Source of the DNA: Capitulum mitella
Lineage: Eukaryota; Arthropoda; Thecostraca; Pollicipedomorpha; Pollicipedidae
Direction: 5' to 3'
Length of the DNA: 64,000 nt
Assembly: GCA_030062745.1 (NCBI GenBank)
Contig: CP099841.1
Span: 8,429,001-8,493,000, forward strand
Position 1 is the stretch's first letter, and every line of letters begins with the position of its first letter. A program made the translations under genes and the position numbers. Of the stretch, positions 23,801 through 38,463 are shown piece by piece. Below the pieces are notes generated by a model. The model worked only from the letters and a program-made list of their open reading frames with translations. It had not been told where the DNA came from and did no database searches.

Positions 23801-26800
23801 ACCTGCACGATCCCGCGGACTCGAACCCAGCCCCGCGTCCGGACCAGCGCCATCCCCCGGCGCCCGGTCGCGGAGGAGCACGTACCTGAACGTCCGGGGA
23901 CGCGGGCCGGCCGCCGGCGAGCCGCGGCGCGCCGAGGCCGGCGGCGGCCAGGCGCGGCTCGGCCGGGCCCATCTCGGCGCTGACGCAGCTGACGCGGCCG
24001 CCGCTGCCGCGGTTCGCCGCCAGCCGCAGCGTGGTCAGCGCCTGCGTCACCGGCACGCCGTCGGCCGTCGACTCGGCGTGCTTCCACTGCGAGTACATGG
24101 ACACCTGGTGGCCGCACTTCTGCTCCACGTAGTTGGGCTGCGGCTGGAACAGGCTGCAGAAGTAAAGCTTGGTCGAGCTCTTGTGGCCGATGTAGGTGTA
24201 GCACTTGCCGTTCATGTGCGTCTGCTGGATGGCCTTCTTGGGCCGCGGCGTCTCGGGGCTGTAGAGCGCCGCGCCCCGCTGCGACTTGTTCACGTACTGC
24301 ACCGGCTGCAGTGGCAAAGAGCTCGGCCGCGGCGCCGACGCCGGCTTCGGCGACTTGCCGGCGGTGGCGGTGGCCGGCGGCGGCGGTGGCGGCGGCGGCG
24401 GTGGCGGCGGTGGCGGCGGCGCCGGCCGCGCCGCGGCCGCCTCCACATCCTGCACCTGGATTTTGGGCAGCGGCCGGGCGGGCGGCGCCGACGGCGGCCG
24501 GTCGCCGGGCCGCAGCGGCGCCACCTCCGACGGCTGGCTGTACGGGCCAGGCATGCCGGGCACGTGCGGCACGTGCGGCGCGTGCCGCGACGGCGAGCGG
24601 CGCGGCGCCGGGCTGACGGGCGGCTGCAGCACGCCGGGCGAGCGCGCGCCGCACGTGCTCGGCGCCGGGAAGTTGTGGCGCGGGATCTGGATGGTCAGCT
24701 TGAGGCTCTTGCTGGGCGGCGCGGCGGCGGCCGGCCGCGCCACCGGCACCGCCACCGGCTGGCTCGTCTGACTGGGAAGACTGAGCAGGTTGCCGGCCGA
24801 CGGCGAGCGGGGCGAACTGAAGCGCTTGCCGGCGCCGGCCGGTCGGTTCGGGCTCGGAGGCAGCAGGATCGGCCCCAGCTGCGGCGTGATGTTCGGCGCT
24901 TGAATGGCCGGGTAGAACGAGCCGGTGAACATGCTGGAGATGGGCTGGTTGAACTGGAACGGGTTGCGCTGCAGCGGCGGCGCCGAGCCAGTCAGCCGCG
25001 GCGTGCCCAGCTGCGAGCCGCCCGAGCTGCTGTCCGACGAGCCGCTCATCTCGATCATCTTGCCGCCCGAGTTCAGGTTCGACTTGATGGTCATCACCTG
25101 CGGGCTGGTCTCGCGCGTCGACGTCGGACAGGCGGGCGGCGACGACACGTAGAAGCTGACGCCCGAGGTGGCCGTCGACTGGTTGACGCGGTAGGTGCGC
25201 CGCTCGGTCGGCTCGTTGACCATCACCTGGCCGCCGGCCATGTAGCTCAGGTTCTTGCGCTCCTCGAACGGCGAGCGCACGCCGGCTGAGGCGGGCGGCG
25301 GCGGCGGCACGAGCGGCTCGAAGCGCGCCGCCGACAGCCGCTCCACCTCGGAGGAGAGCCGGCGCCGCTTCATCTGCGGCGCGCCGGCCGCGCTCGACAG
25401 CAGGTGCCGCTTCAGGATGTGGCCCTGGCCGCCGTCAGCGAACGGCGGGCACAGGCCCGGGTGCGAGCCGCCGCCGCCGCCGCCGACGCAGCCCGCCTCC
25501 AGCAGGCTGGGCATGGCCGTGAAGTGGAGGCTGTCGGCGGCCGGCAGCGGCGGCTCCTCCGGCCCCGGGAAGCTGAGGCTGCCGCGCAGCAGCGGCGGCG
25601 GCCCGGCGCGCTGCGGCTCGGCCGGCCGCGGCTGCTCGTGCTGCGCCTCCACGCCGATCACGGAGCTGCGCCGCGCCAGCGCCGGCGGCGCCAGCTCGGC
25701 CGGCGGCCGCGGCAGGTAGAGCGAGCTGCGCCGGCCGGCCGTCGGGTCCGTCGACGCCACGCGCCGCACCGTCTCGCGCTCGCGGCCCAGCGTCGTGCTG
25801 TGCCGGCCAAAGTTGTCCAGCGCGCGCTTGGTGATGCTCAGCTGCGCCTCGTTCAGCTGGATCACCTTGTCGATGTGGCTGACCACGCCCTTGGCGATGG
25901 GCGAGCCGGGCGCCTCGGCCGGCGGCGAGCTCGAGTCCTCGGGCCGGCCCATGATGTTCTCGATCGAGTGGCTGATGTGGTGGCGCGGCGCGTGGCCGCT
26001 GCCCGACTCGCCGGCGGAGTCCGGCGCCGGCCGGCCGCCGCCGCCGGCGGGGTCCGACGGCCAGCGGGCCACCGGCGCCACCAGGTCCCAGGCCGTCCAG
26101 CTGTCCGTCTCGGAGACGACGCCCTCGTCCTGTGGCTCGCTGGCCTCGCTGTCCGACACCTCTTCGTCGCTGGGCAGGTCGCCGCCGTCGCCGCCGGCGC
26201 TGCGCGCCGCGTGCTTGCGCGTCTTGCAGTGCTTGACGAAGTTGCTCTTGGTCTTGAACGAGTACTTGCAGACGGCGCAGGAAAAGGGGCGCTCGTTGGT
26301 GTGCGACCGAATGTGCTTGTCCAGCACGCTGGGCTTGGCGAAGAAGTTGCCGCAGAAGGTGCAGCGGTACTTGCCGGCCTTGCGGGCGGCCTTCAGCGCC
26401 GACTCGTCGCCGGCGGCCGCCTGCTCGGCTGGGTCGGCGCCGCTCAGCACGCGGCGGCTGTCCGGAGCCGGCGCCGGCGGCGCCGACCGCGGCGCCGGCG
26501 CCGGCGCTGCCGCCTCGCAGCCGGCCGGCTCCGACAGGCTCGAGCGGATCTTGAACTTCTTGTGGTAGTACGTGATGCCGTCTGGAAACGGGGCACGCTG
26601 TCAGCTTTGCCGGAGCATTCGTGCACGGCGAGCCTCTGATTTGCACGTTCAAAACAAAGTCGTATCACATAAAAGAACCTGAAATGCTTTTTAACGCAAC
26701 ATCGTCAAACCCCTTTTTTATATGTTTTGCTAGTTGCCTCAGCATGGAATGAGTACGTCAGTGGGCTGACAACGCCAGATACCAGTGTCAGCATTGCCTG

Positions 26801-29800
26801 AGAAGGTAACACAGTTATGTTTAACAACGCCAGACCATTCTCCGTTTTCCTTTTCATTATACAGCTAATTAAAAAAAAAACAGGGGCTTAGAAGATCCCA
26901 GGAAGCAGCATACGGACGTGAGCTAGGTTCAGGAAAAGTTCCGATCTGGACAGTGAACGACGAACAGGCACGGATTTCACAAATTCTACACCTCATTAAT
27001 TCAATGAGGCTTTGCAATGGAGCTCACAAGTCAGCTACTGGCTAGGCCTTACATAAGGCCTTTGCTACCTGTAACCGAACGGCCACGTGAGAATGACGAT
27101 GTATCTCGAGCATCCTTCTGGCTCAAGCAGAAATAAAAAGGTCATGATTTATAAATAAAATAACATAAAAATAAAGAAAATAAAAAGAGCAACACGAGAA
27201 CATTTCTAAATGGCTGTACCGATGAAACGAGATGAACTATGTCAGGGCCTCACAATAAGCACGACACAGTTCGACTTTGTCGCATTACTGGACCACCCTG
27301 GTCTCGATTGGTTTTCAATTTTCAGACAGCGGCAAACGTTTCGTTCTCCTGCGGCGGGACAATAACATGTTCAACCAGCAAAAACCAATCACGGGGAATT
27401 CCGCCGTCCGCACGTTCGTCCTCGTTCTGCCGATCGACAGCCTCTCATAAAAGTCTTTTAGAACAAAAAGCAAACAGCTCAATAAACAGCAACAACGTAT
27501 CACTCAAGCCTCCATCCTCGCCCCATGTCTCTGAAACGGCCAGCACTGGCCGGGAGAGCTCTTACCAGCGCCAACACCATGGAATTTCGCAGGAACAATC
27601 ACGACGCAGTTGGGTCACCTCGCTGCACTCCGGCAACATCAGTCTCTCGCGCCGAGAAACCCGCGGCGCGTGGCTAATTGTGACCCGTCCAGCCGGGATC
27701 AACAGCGCCCGTTCCCTCCTCTGACGTCACCGTGACGTCAGACCGCCCTCGCCGCGGGCAAGCTGCCCGCATTTTCGCCACCGTGTCATCGATTGGGCCG
27801 CCGGCCACGACGCCGGCAGCCGTGGCGCGAGGCGTCACGGCAGCGTGAAATCCGTCAGGCGCCGGACAGCCGACAGCTGGGGACGGCCGTCCGACGGCTG
27901 GGGACGGCCTGCCGGTCCCGCCCGACGCGTTCGAGAGAACGCCCCGAGCGGCGCGGCCGCGGCCGAGGACGCCGCCTCGCGGAAGCCGCGCGCTGCACCG
28001 ACACAAAGCGCGGGGAAGGGCGGCCGTCCGCGCCGGAGGCGGGGGCGGCCGGTTTCCGGCGAACGTACCCTAGTGCCCCACAATCCGCGGTCCGGCGCGG
28101 CGCTCTCCGGCGGCGCTCGGCCGCGCGGCTGCCGCCCACGGCCGACCGTACGTCGCCTCGGTGCTTCTCGGGAGCCCGTTACAAAAAACGCGAGGCAAGC
28201 TATCGGCCGAGATTACTACAAGGAAGGCGGCCATAACGCGGCAATGGCGTGCCTGTTAACAGGGCGCGGGCTGGCGCCCAGTGGGATGGTTCAGAGCGTC
28301 ATGGGCGAACCGGCAATGCCAAATGCTGTCGACGTCTTCTCGTGCGAACCCATGGAATCATTTCGCACACTTCGGAAGGGGTTTCAAATCTTATGCTGGC
28401 CTGGGCCCTGAACGGTTTCGCACATGAAAATGGGACTATATGCAGCCAGTCCGCCCAATGAATAAGTTCTTCCATCCAAACGCATATCTTGCGCCCAGTC
28501 GCCTCACACGTAAAAAAATCCAGACCACGCGCTCATGGCCCACGCTGATGGCCCTAACTGCCCCGTCCAAGGATCCTCTCGCAGCCCTCGCCAGCCGGAA
28601 AGGTCGCCGAATGACCTTTCCGTTCTCTCAGCGGCGCAGCAGACGGCGCTACCTCGAACCGGATAATCAGCCAGGGACCGAGAGCGCTCTCCGAGGAACG
28701 CAGCGAAACTTGCCGGCAGTTCCGGCTACGGGATCGCCAGGCGTTCGGCGAAACGCGACCCGCGGATCAATGTGATCCGGCGCCGCTTGGGCCGAGAGCT
28801 GCCGTCGATAACGACGTTCTCGATCCGCGGAATCGCCCGCGCCGCCGCCGCCTCCGCCGCCGTCGGCGCGCGGCAGCCGCGGCGAAGACGAAGCAGAGCC
28901 CGGTGGCGCTCTGCTGAGCGACGGCGTGCTACGGAATAGGACGAGACAGCTCAGCAGAGACCAAAATTGCGTCGGAAGCGCCTTGGCAACCTGCACAGCA
29001 ACAATAACCTGGAGAGTGACCTATCACATCTGGGAGCAGCCATGAGCCTAATACGACCCCAGATAAAAAAGATCCCGTGGCCTGAAATCTTTCGCGGACG
29101 GGGATTGACGGGACACACATCAGAGTCCGGAAGGTGATCTGATGCTCTCTTTAGTCCCAACAGCGATCTGATTCTCTCTAGTCCGAACGGTGTTCTGATA
29201 TTCTATACAGTCCGGACCGCGACCCAGTAAACGATCTACAGCCCGGGCAGAGATACGGTGCTTTTGACAGTCCAGACGGCGTCCAATAATCTCTACAGTT
29301 CAGACGTTAGTCCCTCTCTCCGTTCTAGCCATGGTCCAATTCTCTTTCTAGTCCACCCAGTGACCCGATACCCTCTACAGCCTGGAGAACAGTCTGACTC
29401 TGGCCAGTGCGGACGGTCCGATACTCTCCCCCCGCGCGGCTCGTGACCAGAGCGGCCGGGCGCCGCCGCCGCCGCCGCCCGGCCAGACAGAGTGGACCTG
29501 GCCGCCGGCGGCAGACACAATCGATGCCGGCGCTCCGACCAGCCCCGCCGGCGCCGCCGGCGCCGCCCCGTCGACGGAGACGACCAGCCATTTCGACGAA
29601 CGGCCGCCTCCGACGCCGGGCGCGGGCAGCCCGCATGACGTCACCGGGCCGCTTCCGGCCGCGCGCGACAAGTGTGACGTCGCCGGCGGCGTGCTACGCA
29701 GGCGCGCCGGGGCGCGCGTCACGTCGGCCGGCCGGTTTGGCAGGCGCGCCGCGGCCGTGACGGCGGCGGCGGCGGCGCGGTCGGGCGCGTGACGCGGCGA

Positions 29801-32800
29801 CGACGGACGCCGCACGTGCGTGACCCCGCGTCGCCATCACGGCCGCCCCTCGGCAGACGGGCCGGCGCGGTCCCGCCGTCAGGTCGGCAGCTGCGTCACG
29901 CCGCGATACGGGCCGGCCGCGCCGCCCGGAAACCAGGCGGCCGTCCCCGACCGCGGCGGCCGCGCCGGCGGGCCCATTTCTGGGCCTTTCCGGAGGTTTC
30001 CTCAGTCGTGAGTCAGCCGGCGAGGGCGCCGCGCCGGCTTCCGACCCATCGGCCAGAGCGCGCCGCGCTGCCGGTCCCTCCGGACCGCGCCGGGGCCGAA
30101 CCCGCCCACTCCCCGACCCACGAGCGCTGAGGCCGCTCGCCGCGCAAGGCTCTCGCCAGGCTGTGTCGAGGCAGTCTTAATGGTCGCTTACTAGTCGAAG
30201 TCCGGAGCAAAAAAGTGCACCAGATGCTTCACGACACTGTAGGCAATAATCATATGCCGCACCCGACGCCGACTGAACTTTGATGGCAGTTACTGCCAAC
30301 GCCAATTGCCCACCGGTTGGTGCAGGTGGACGATGCAGACAGCGCCGTTTCAAAAATACACTTCTCTGTACGAGCCATTCAGTGACACCAGCACATACGC
30401 ATGCTGTTCATATGACGGCGAGCCGGAGAAGTAACTGCATATCAAGCTGAGGAATCCGATACCAAGAATTCCTCATTCGAAGAAGGGGAAATGTAACTTT
30501 CGTGCTAATTCTGTCCGTAGAGGAAGGCGTGACCTAGAAGTGGTTCTTGGAGACGATTCCCATATTCCTATTCATAAAGTCTGCTACCACAAACCGTGCA
30601 TGCATTTCAGCGCTGCTGATACAAACACTTCAGAACGCGACAGCAGGTTTGGTTGGAAACAGCCAGTAAATGTCTCCGAACCAGTCTGGTCACGTTCATC
30701 AATACCTGGCTGCAACGTTATCTCTCCTGCGGCCAGCCGTCCCGGCTATTCCCGAAGACTTTTTTCATGTCCAGTTTTAGGCGCGGCCTTGAATGCAGTT
30801 TTTCCGACCGTCGATTCTATGAATTATGTGCAGCAAAATTTTCCTGGAAGGCTTTCCAGGCAGCCGAACCTATTACGCGATCATAACTCGACGGAGCGTA
30901 CTCAGGTCCGGCTAGTTCTTTCTAAGCGGTGTCAGGAATAAGAACGGTGCAGACAGGCTGCGTCCAACACCTCTCAAGCTTCTAAGCCTATTCACAACTC
31001 TCTGGGGTGTCCAGTCCACAATTGGGAGTGCCTACGTACCCAGAAAGGAACAGAAAACTGCACGACACCGATCCGTTTTTTCATCCTTAACGAAGGTTTC
31101 AAGTTAAGTAGCATTCCTCCAATATTCCGGTATTCGCTTTCAGCCTTGAATGCAATCACCAATCAGCTGATCGCCGGCAATAATCCGTTCGGGTAGCAGG
31201 TTGATCGCGTGGTTTCCAGATATGTGACTCGAAAAACGTTCGAGGTACGCAAACAAGTCTTCATGCCTAGACGTAGTTTCGTCAAAATGGCATCGGAAAG
31301 TGGTGATAATTCCGACGGATACGCGAAACTGCTCAATGCTTCCGAGAGTCCAATATAGACGGGTCTTTCCCCTACATTGGGGGTAATTTTATCCAAGCAG
31401 TCCTCTAGTCGCAGCACTCCGGCGACGGGAAGACGGGCGCTGACCAAAATAGCTCCGCCGAAGGTTACTACCTGGACTGATGTGCGGAAACCAGGTGCCG
31501 AAAGACACCCTGACAAAGATGTATTCCTGAGACCACAAGAACTCCCATAAAAGGGACTCGGTGGTAATTTTCGACGGAAATAAAACTCCATTTACGCACG
31601 ACATGGATAGACTGCATATATAATATTCTTGGGTCGATCGCCGTTGATTACCGTTCGCCGTCACCGCGGCGACGCTCTGCCTCTGGCGCGGAGCCATGGA
31701 TGCAAGGGCGGTCATTTCGCCCAAGGTGCATCACGATCAATTTTTTTTAAATTGATGGCGAGTGAGGGGGTGACATTTGGTGTTTTAATCAACTCTTTCT
31801 AGCGTACCACCACCAACAGGTCCCATGTTAAACTGCTCAAAATGGATATGGTGAGCCCTTGCCCTGGGGGCTGGGGGACGGGGAAATCCCACTGAACCCT
31901 AACATACATGTAATGCTCATTTCCTACAGCATTTCATGTGCTTCATTTTGCGAATTAGCATTAGTATTAAATAAAACAACAAGAAAGTTGCGACACACGA
32001 TAAAAACCATCAGCAAACAAAGACGAAACCATCTGTTTCAATAAAAACCCGAGGAGGACAGGTCCCACGTGGCGAAGCCCATGCGCTTCGATTTAGTGCT
32101 AACATTCCTCTATTGAGGTGTACTCTAGGTCGGCTGTAACATGGATAAACTCAATCCGGATTTTCAAAGAACTTGAATTAAGCTCTCCGCTAGAATGAGC
32201 CTCTTAAGGTCTGAAGTAACAAGTTCGCCGCAACTATAATTACAAATTTACGTCACACACACACCGGCAACGGGGCACCAAGAACCCAATGACGTCACAG
32301 GCTGCCATTGCCACTCGGACACAGCCGGACCGGTCGGGCGGCAGAAGGTTCTCCTGCACGAGAGAGCACGCACGCAGGCCATTCTGTGTGACCGGGACGC
32401 CGCAGCAGGTCAGGTCGGCGTCTCCGGCCGGCCGCCGATCCTCCCCTGCCCGCAGCGGCCGTGGTCCCGCCGATTCGACGGCCGGCCAGGACCACATTCC
32501 GGTGCCGGTCGGTCGGCCGAGCCGGACCGGGCCGGACGGGCCGGTATTCGAGCGCACGGCGCCGAGCACAGCACGTCCCAGCCGCCCGCCGACGACGGCC
32601 GAGCGGCCGCTGACGTCACAGCCGCCATGATGCAGCCGGTCCGTCTCCGGCGCGCGGGGCCGGCCGGGCTCCGGCCCTCCGCAGCCCGCTCCGGCCTCCC
32701 AGTGGCGCGGCCAGCACTTCGACAGAGGGGCCGGGCTCAGCCCAGGCAGTCGTCCGGCGGCGCTCTGTCCTCTCCGAGACAAGTCAAACTCTTCAAATTA

Positions 32801-33366
32801 CAGTTTACTCAAACACTGCCATTGGTGCATATTTTTTCCAATACGCCTGGCGGATTCACGGAAGACTGCACGACGTCGTCCAAACTCCAGTCCCAATCGC
32901 AGATGCCTTTCTTTCCAGCGCGCCGAGGGGCATTTCATTCCGGCGCGACGCGAAGAAACCGCCGGCGGAGGCGTTCCACCGGCGGCCGGTTCCTGCCACG
33001 CCGCTGCGTCTGGCGATTCATCGCGCGCGGCCGGCGGCGGTCGGTCACGCGCCGGCCGCCGCTGCAGCGGCACGGCCGGCCGTCTGCGCGAGCTGCAGCC
33101 GCCGCCGGCCGACAGGTTGCAGAGCGGCGGCCAGCTGCGCGGCTGACGTCAGTCCGGGCGCCGAGGTCGCCAGCACCACGCCGGCCGGCGCCTGAGTCAG
33201 CGCGTCCGCGCGCCGGCCGCGGCGCGCCCACCGGTCTCCGGTCGATAGCGGCACGCGTCTCGCCGCCGCCGCCGAGACGCTCCCGGCGGCGGCGCCGCCC
33301 CGGCTGCCGACGAGCCGCCGCCGCGCGCGACGCGCGGCCGAGACGGCGCGCCGCGCTGGCGGGCGA

Positions 33367-33399
<33 letters not shown>

Positions 33400-36300
33400 G
33401 CCCAGCTGGCGACCTCACGACGGCGGCCGGCGCTGCCACCGCATCATTCAGCCGGCCGGGCGCGGGGCGCCGTCCCGACACGTGACGCTCCTGTTGCTGG
33501 CCGGGCTCCGGCAGGGCCGCGCCCCGGGGGCCGCGCATCGGACGCGAGCGATCGGCGGCGCGATCGGCCGTGTCCGAACATGGCGAGGCGGCGCCGCTCT
33601 CGGCCCGGGCGCCAGTGCCGCCAGACGGGCTGTTCTGGCGTCACACTGGCAGCGAGCGCCGAATCCTACCGACAGAGTGCGCAGCGACGGCGTCCAAGAC
33701 CGTCCGCCCCTCTCTCCCGTCCCAGAACATACTTTCGGCCTCGACACACACACGGAGACTCCCGGTACAGAGGCTGAAACAGTTCCAGTCTGGCCCCTCC
33801 CCTCTCTCCCGCCCCAGAGCACACCTTCGGCCTCGACACACACACGGAGACTCCCGGCACAGAGGCTGAAACAGTTCCAGTCCGCCCCCCCCCCCCTCTG
33901 TCTCGCTACAGAGCGCGGCGACAGCCTCCAGACCTGCCCCGCCCCTCTGCCCGTCTGCAGCGCACCCGTGACCGTCTCCAGCCGAGGTCCGCACCGCAGC
34001 GGAGGCCTTCAGATGCATCCAAAGACCAGCCCGATTCCGGAACAGGGCGGCCGGCTCCAGCCTTTTCAGCTCCGTTGTCCAGCGCCGGGACCGTGTGGCG
34101 TAACGGACGCAGACACGGGCGACACTTTCCGTGTGTCTGTGTGTCTTCGTGGGTGTCCGGGCACCCACGAAGCTCATGAAGCTCACGAAGCTCACGAAGC
34201 TCACGTCCAGGCACCCACAAAAATGCCCAATTACTCAGAGCTACTAAAAATCCTGACTTCTTCATGGAACTTCTCGGCAAATTTCAGAACCGAAAACCAC
34301 GTCAAGGTTATGGCAATAGCTGACTGGACTGCGGAACTGGCTTAAGCGTCCAAGAAACATTGCACGACACCCCCGTTCGGCGCTTACAACGCTCTTCAAA
34401 ACTTCTGCCCTTTAAACGTGAGCCAAAATATGAACGATGAGAAACCAACAAAGCGCGGAAAACACAAGGAATTTGAGGCTGCAAAACGAGGAAACAATCC
34501 CCTAACCCAAGAATGCAATGAAAAAGTTATATCCCTGGCTAAAACCAAGGGCTAAAACTGACTAACTTTTTCCAGAGTTGAAGAAGAATGAAAAGGAAGG
34601 CGTGACATCTCTGGTTGCAGGTCTTTCAGCTTTCTAAATTCTGCGAAGCGATCACTGCCAAATTTGGAACTTTTCCCTCACGGTGAGGAAACTTTCGTAC
34701 TTTCAAGGAGTCCACTGCGGGTGAAATATGGAGAGGGATGCCAAATGTTTTAATGCGTTTCTTCTATCCAACGCCCACAAGCATGATGTTTAATTCCGCA
34801 GAAACTGAGGAAGGCGCATCTCTTGTATCCCTCCCTCTGGGCGCGGCCAAAGGTATGTCTGTAGCCCGGCTTTTCGTAACGTCTCTAAACATGGAACGTG
34901 AGTCCACCTCATCTTCTACGAATGATTTGACCATACGGCTGGTTATAACGGGTGACGGTCGACGGACCCATAGCCGTAGTCCGACAGAAGCATGTGTCGT
35001 CAGGAAAAGGGACGGGGTCGAAATGACTCCGATGCTGGTGCAGTTCAGTATAAATATTTCATTAAATCTGTGTATGCCGACATGCCACGTAAACCACCAC
35101 AGCATTCCAGTGCTAACGAACGACGTCCGACTCTGAACACCTGGCATAACACGCATTTTTCTGTTTACGGATACACAAGGTTACCGAGAAGCCCATGACC
35201 TAAGATCACCACGGATCTGTGCGTTGTAGGGATCTACCCGAGCAAACGCGCTGCACGCAACACTCGCAGTTTCCGGTGCCGTAACTGTGCCCTGCGTGAA
35301 TCGTGCACAGTATCTGGTTATCAACGATACACACGCCAAGCGCAGCCTTGTCCGTGGCCTTAGTACGCGGTTGGCTGTTAACGGCAGCACTCGAGTATGA
35401 ATCAGGTAGGCATAATGACGCTGCGTTTAGACCACCACGAGAAAAACACCAACAAAAACAACAAGAACAAAACCAATACAGGTGACAGTGACGCCTGCGA
35501 AGTTCAGGTGCAGTATCTTGAAAGGAACATTTCTCCTAGTTTAAGTGGTCCAAATAAATAGTGCGACATCGGTTCTCATTACAGAGAAATGAATGAAACT
35601 CGACTCTAAACGCCAGGCTCAGACACAAGGCGTGAACGAAACACATGATGTCTTCAAGTTCCGACATCCAACCCCTGAAACCAGGGACCTGCTTCAAGGT
35701 GCGGAACATGGACATCTCCGAGGAAGTACGCTCCTAACCTGTTTTAAGTGCTGTATTCCTACACGCCAGTTCTTCATGGCACTCACTAGATGAACAAAGA
35801 GAATACGAATAAGAAAACGATACGTAACACAATGAACGTCTCAGGTATATGAATCAGCATCTAAAAATGAAGACCGGAACATCACGAACCACATGCCAAG
35901 ATTACATAACGCCACATGAAAGCAACCTTTTCCCAGGTTTCTCCACCGAACTTTTGTGAAAAGTATGGCCAGCAACAAAGATGCCGAGGCTCAAACACAA
36001 AGGCACAAACACCAACACCACTGAAACTTTTCTTGTGGACAACTATCAGAATCAACAAACAGTTCGCCGTGCCACAGATGCAGATAAAGGTGCACCAGTC
36101 TAATTAATACGGCTGACTGGCGTTTTAATCCGTTATCGTTCCGTGTGGCGTCCGTGAACACGTCACCGTCGTGGCAACTCCGCCGGGCAGACGACAGTCG
36201 GCAACGCACGAGCCGGCCTGGTCTGGTACTTCACCGCCCTCCGCGACAGACGACCGTAACGCTCCACGAAACGTCACGACGACCCGCCGCGCCCTCCGCC

Positions 36301-38407
36301 CGGAGACCTTGCAAGCCGCGGCGTCACGTGCAATCGATGTGGGCGCGCGGATGGGCGCGGCGCACGCCACGGCGCGTCGCAGCCGGGCGCCGCTGCCCGG
36401 CGACCGGACGGCACCGCTCGCCGCTCAACACAGCCCACCTGTCCCAGGTCAGCGGGGCCGGAAGAGGGCGCCGGCCGCGGCGGAGCGCGCGCTATTTCGG
36501 CGGCGGCGGCCCATAGCCGGCGACGCGGCGGCGACGGCCGCCGGGTCACGTGGTCCGGTTCCGGGACGCTGGCCGGCCGGCCGGCTGACGAGGCCGGCGT
36601 GTTACGCCCGTCGCCTAGCAACTGACGGGGCCCCGCCGGGTGGCCGGCCGGCCCGGCGCGGCGGCGGCCGGCGGGGGAGGCGTCCGATCTGACGCACCGG
36701 CCGCGGGACCGCAACCCCCCCATCCCTTCTCCCCCTCGGCCGGTGGGGTCAGGTCGGCCGGGAAAGGGCAGGACGGGCCGCGTCCGGGCGCCGGCGACCG
36801 AGACGGATCTGACGACCCCCCGCCGCCACAGGACAGGGCGGAGAGTCGGCGTACGAGATAGCGGCGACAAGCGCTGACAACGGCGTCTGTCGCGGCGGCC
36901 CTCGTAAACGCCGCGTGAAGATTACACACAACGAGGTCTATCATACGCGCGGAGGAATCATGGGGTCTTTTTTGTTGTGTTAAAAGAATACAGCGGAACT
37001 AGTTATCGGACATTTCGAGCCCTATCGTACTTATCACAGCTCTGGGAAACATTATTTTGCTGTCATATACGAAATAAACCAATGGACGAAGTCAATTCGG
37101 TCATCACTTCATCAGCGATGACACAGAACCTCATGAAATAAAAACCTTCATGCATGAGCAAGCAGCTTGCAAGCAGCTTGTTCATGCAGCATGAACGAGC
37201 TGCAACGTACAGGTTCCTGACGATAGCTTCAGGTATACAATGGAAGCTTGTAAAACTTTGTGCCACGGAAGAGAGGGCAAGAAAACACAAACACCACTTC
37301 AAATTACATCCATAAACCAGCTATACCGCCATACAGCTTGACGTTTGAGGATGAAGTTCATAGTTTTGTTGTTATTGCGTAACTTCGTTTAAGCGGCGAT
37401 ACTGAAATGCATTGCAGACAGAACCTCTACTGTTTAAAAGGTACGTTGAGCACTTTTGAAGGTGCGGGAAATATGTCCTTATCATCGCCGGAACACGGAC
37501 AATACCACATCCAAAAGGAATTAAACTGCCTCTCCGAAAAAAAAAACATCCGATCGTTTCTGCATCTCGGCAAACTTTTACTAACGAATTCAGTGCAACG
37601 ATCGGACAGGCAACGGCATGTCCGGGTCTTTTCAACACGGCGCTCCATGCGCGGACGACATCATCACATCCAGCCGGGGGCACGGGTGCATCCGTATCCG
37701 TGACTGGCCCACTGCATACCGATCTCGCCGAACCCCAGCCGCTCGTGTTTCACCGCGCCAGCGGGCAAACCCGCGGCCGGGCCCGCCGGCCGGAAGCTGT
37801 TTGACCCCAGCACGGGCCTCCCGCCTGTCAGCCAGGTGGCCAGTGAAATGTGAGCGAATCACACGAGAGCGCAGCCGCTGTGAGCCGGCGCCAGGTATTA
37901 CCACGCGGTTCAGCGCGCCTGCACGGACTCAAATGGGCAGCAGCCTACGTCGGGAGCGCACGACAACGCCGGATAACAAGCAGAGTGGTCAGGGGTCGTT
38001 TCCACAGAAATTCTGCGCGCGGCACTAGCGTGCCGCACATTTACTGATCGCTGCATATCTGAACACAGGAGGAAACACATCTCTGTGCTTTGGGTCCGCC
38101 GCCGTAGGTTACGTCTCTGGTCACCCGGAGACTGGAGCTGGTTGGCAGGTCCTGACCGTGCAGCCATCGGTCACTCGCACTCAACTCGGCTCCCGTGGCT
38201 GCCACGTGGTACGGTATAACGCGGTTTGCCGACATGTACGGACCGGGACACGAGGGTCGTGACATATCAAATTCAAGGCCTGGGACCTGACCTTTATCAG
38301 ACAAAGTCTAACGACCTTTCACCATACCCCGAAGGGCGACATGTATACATATTATATGTATATATATATGTGTGTGTGTACATATATAGTCGTATTACAT
38401 ATGTGGT

Positions 38408-38463
<56 letters not shown>

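Larger units (their letters stand above)
14784..23885 (-). other. 9.1-kb schnurri intron
   Basis: No conserved exon was found. It holds interspersed repeat copy 2 (21533-21770), a degenerate tandem stretch at 19400-19760, GC-rich blocks near 16.5-17.7, 19.0-19.5, 20.4-21.0 and 22.9-23.3 kb, and AT-rich spacers. A small exon that would shift the phase for the 14767 acceptor could be hidden here. Long frames on both strands are effects of composition. Confidence 0.6.

Noticed and set aside
23562..25289. 575-codon plus-strand frame, and the further long frames near 25404-26639 and 25435-26652
   Set aside because: They are opposite or out-of-frame readings of the schnurri large exon, Arg/Ala-rich, with no family features. 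Stop codons are rare there because of GC content.
32627..34345. 572-codon plus-strand frame
   Set aside because: Composed of Arg/Ala/Pro low complexity, the GCC microsatellite, the 92-bp duplication and the 12-bp repeat. No domain or splice support.
38341..38462. TA-rich tract as a replication origin or centromere signal
   Set aside because: A (TA)n microsatellite alone is not evidence for either function.
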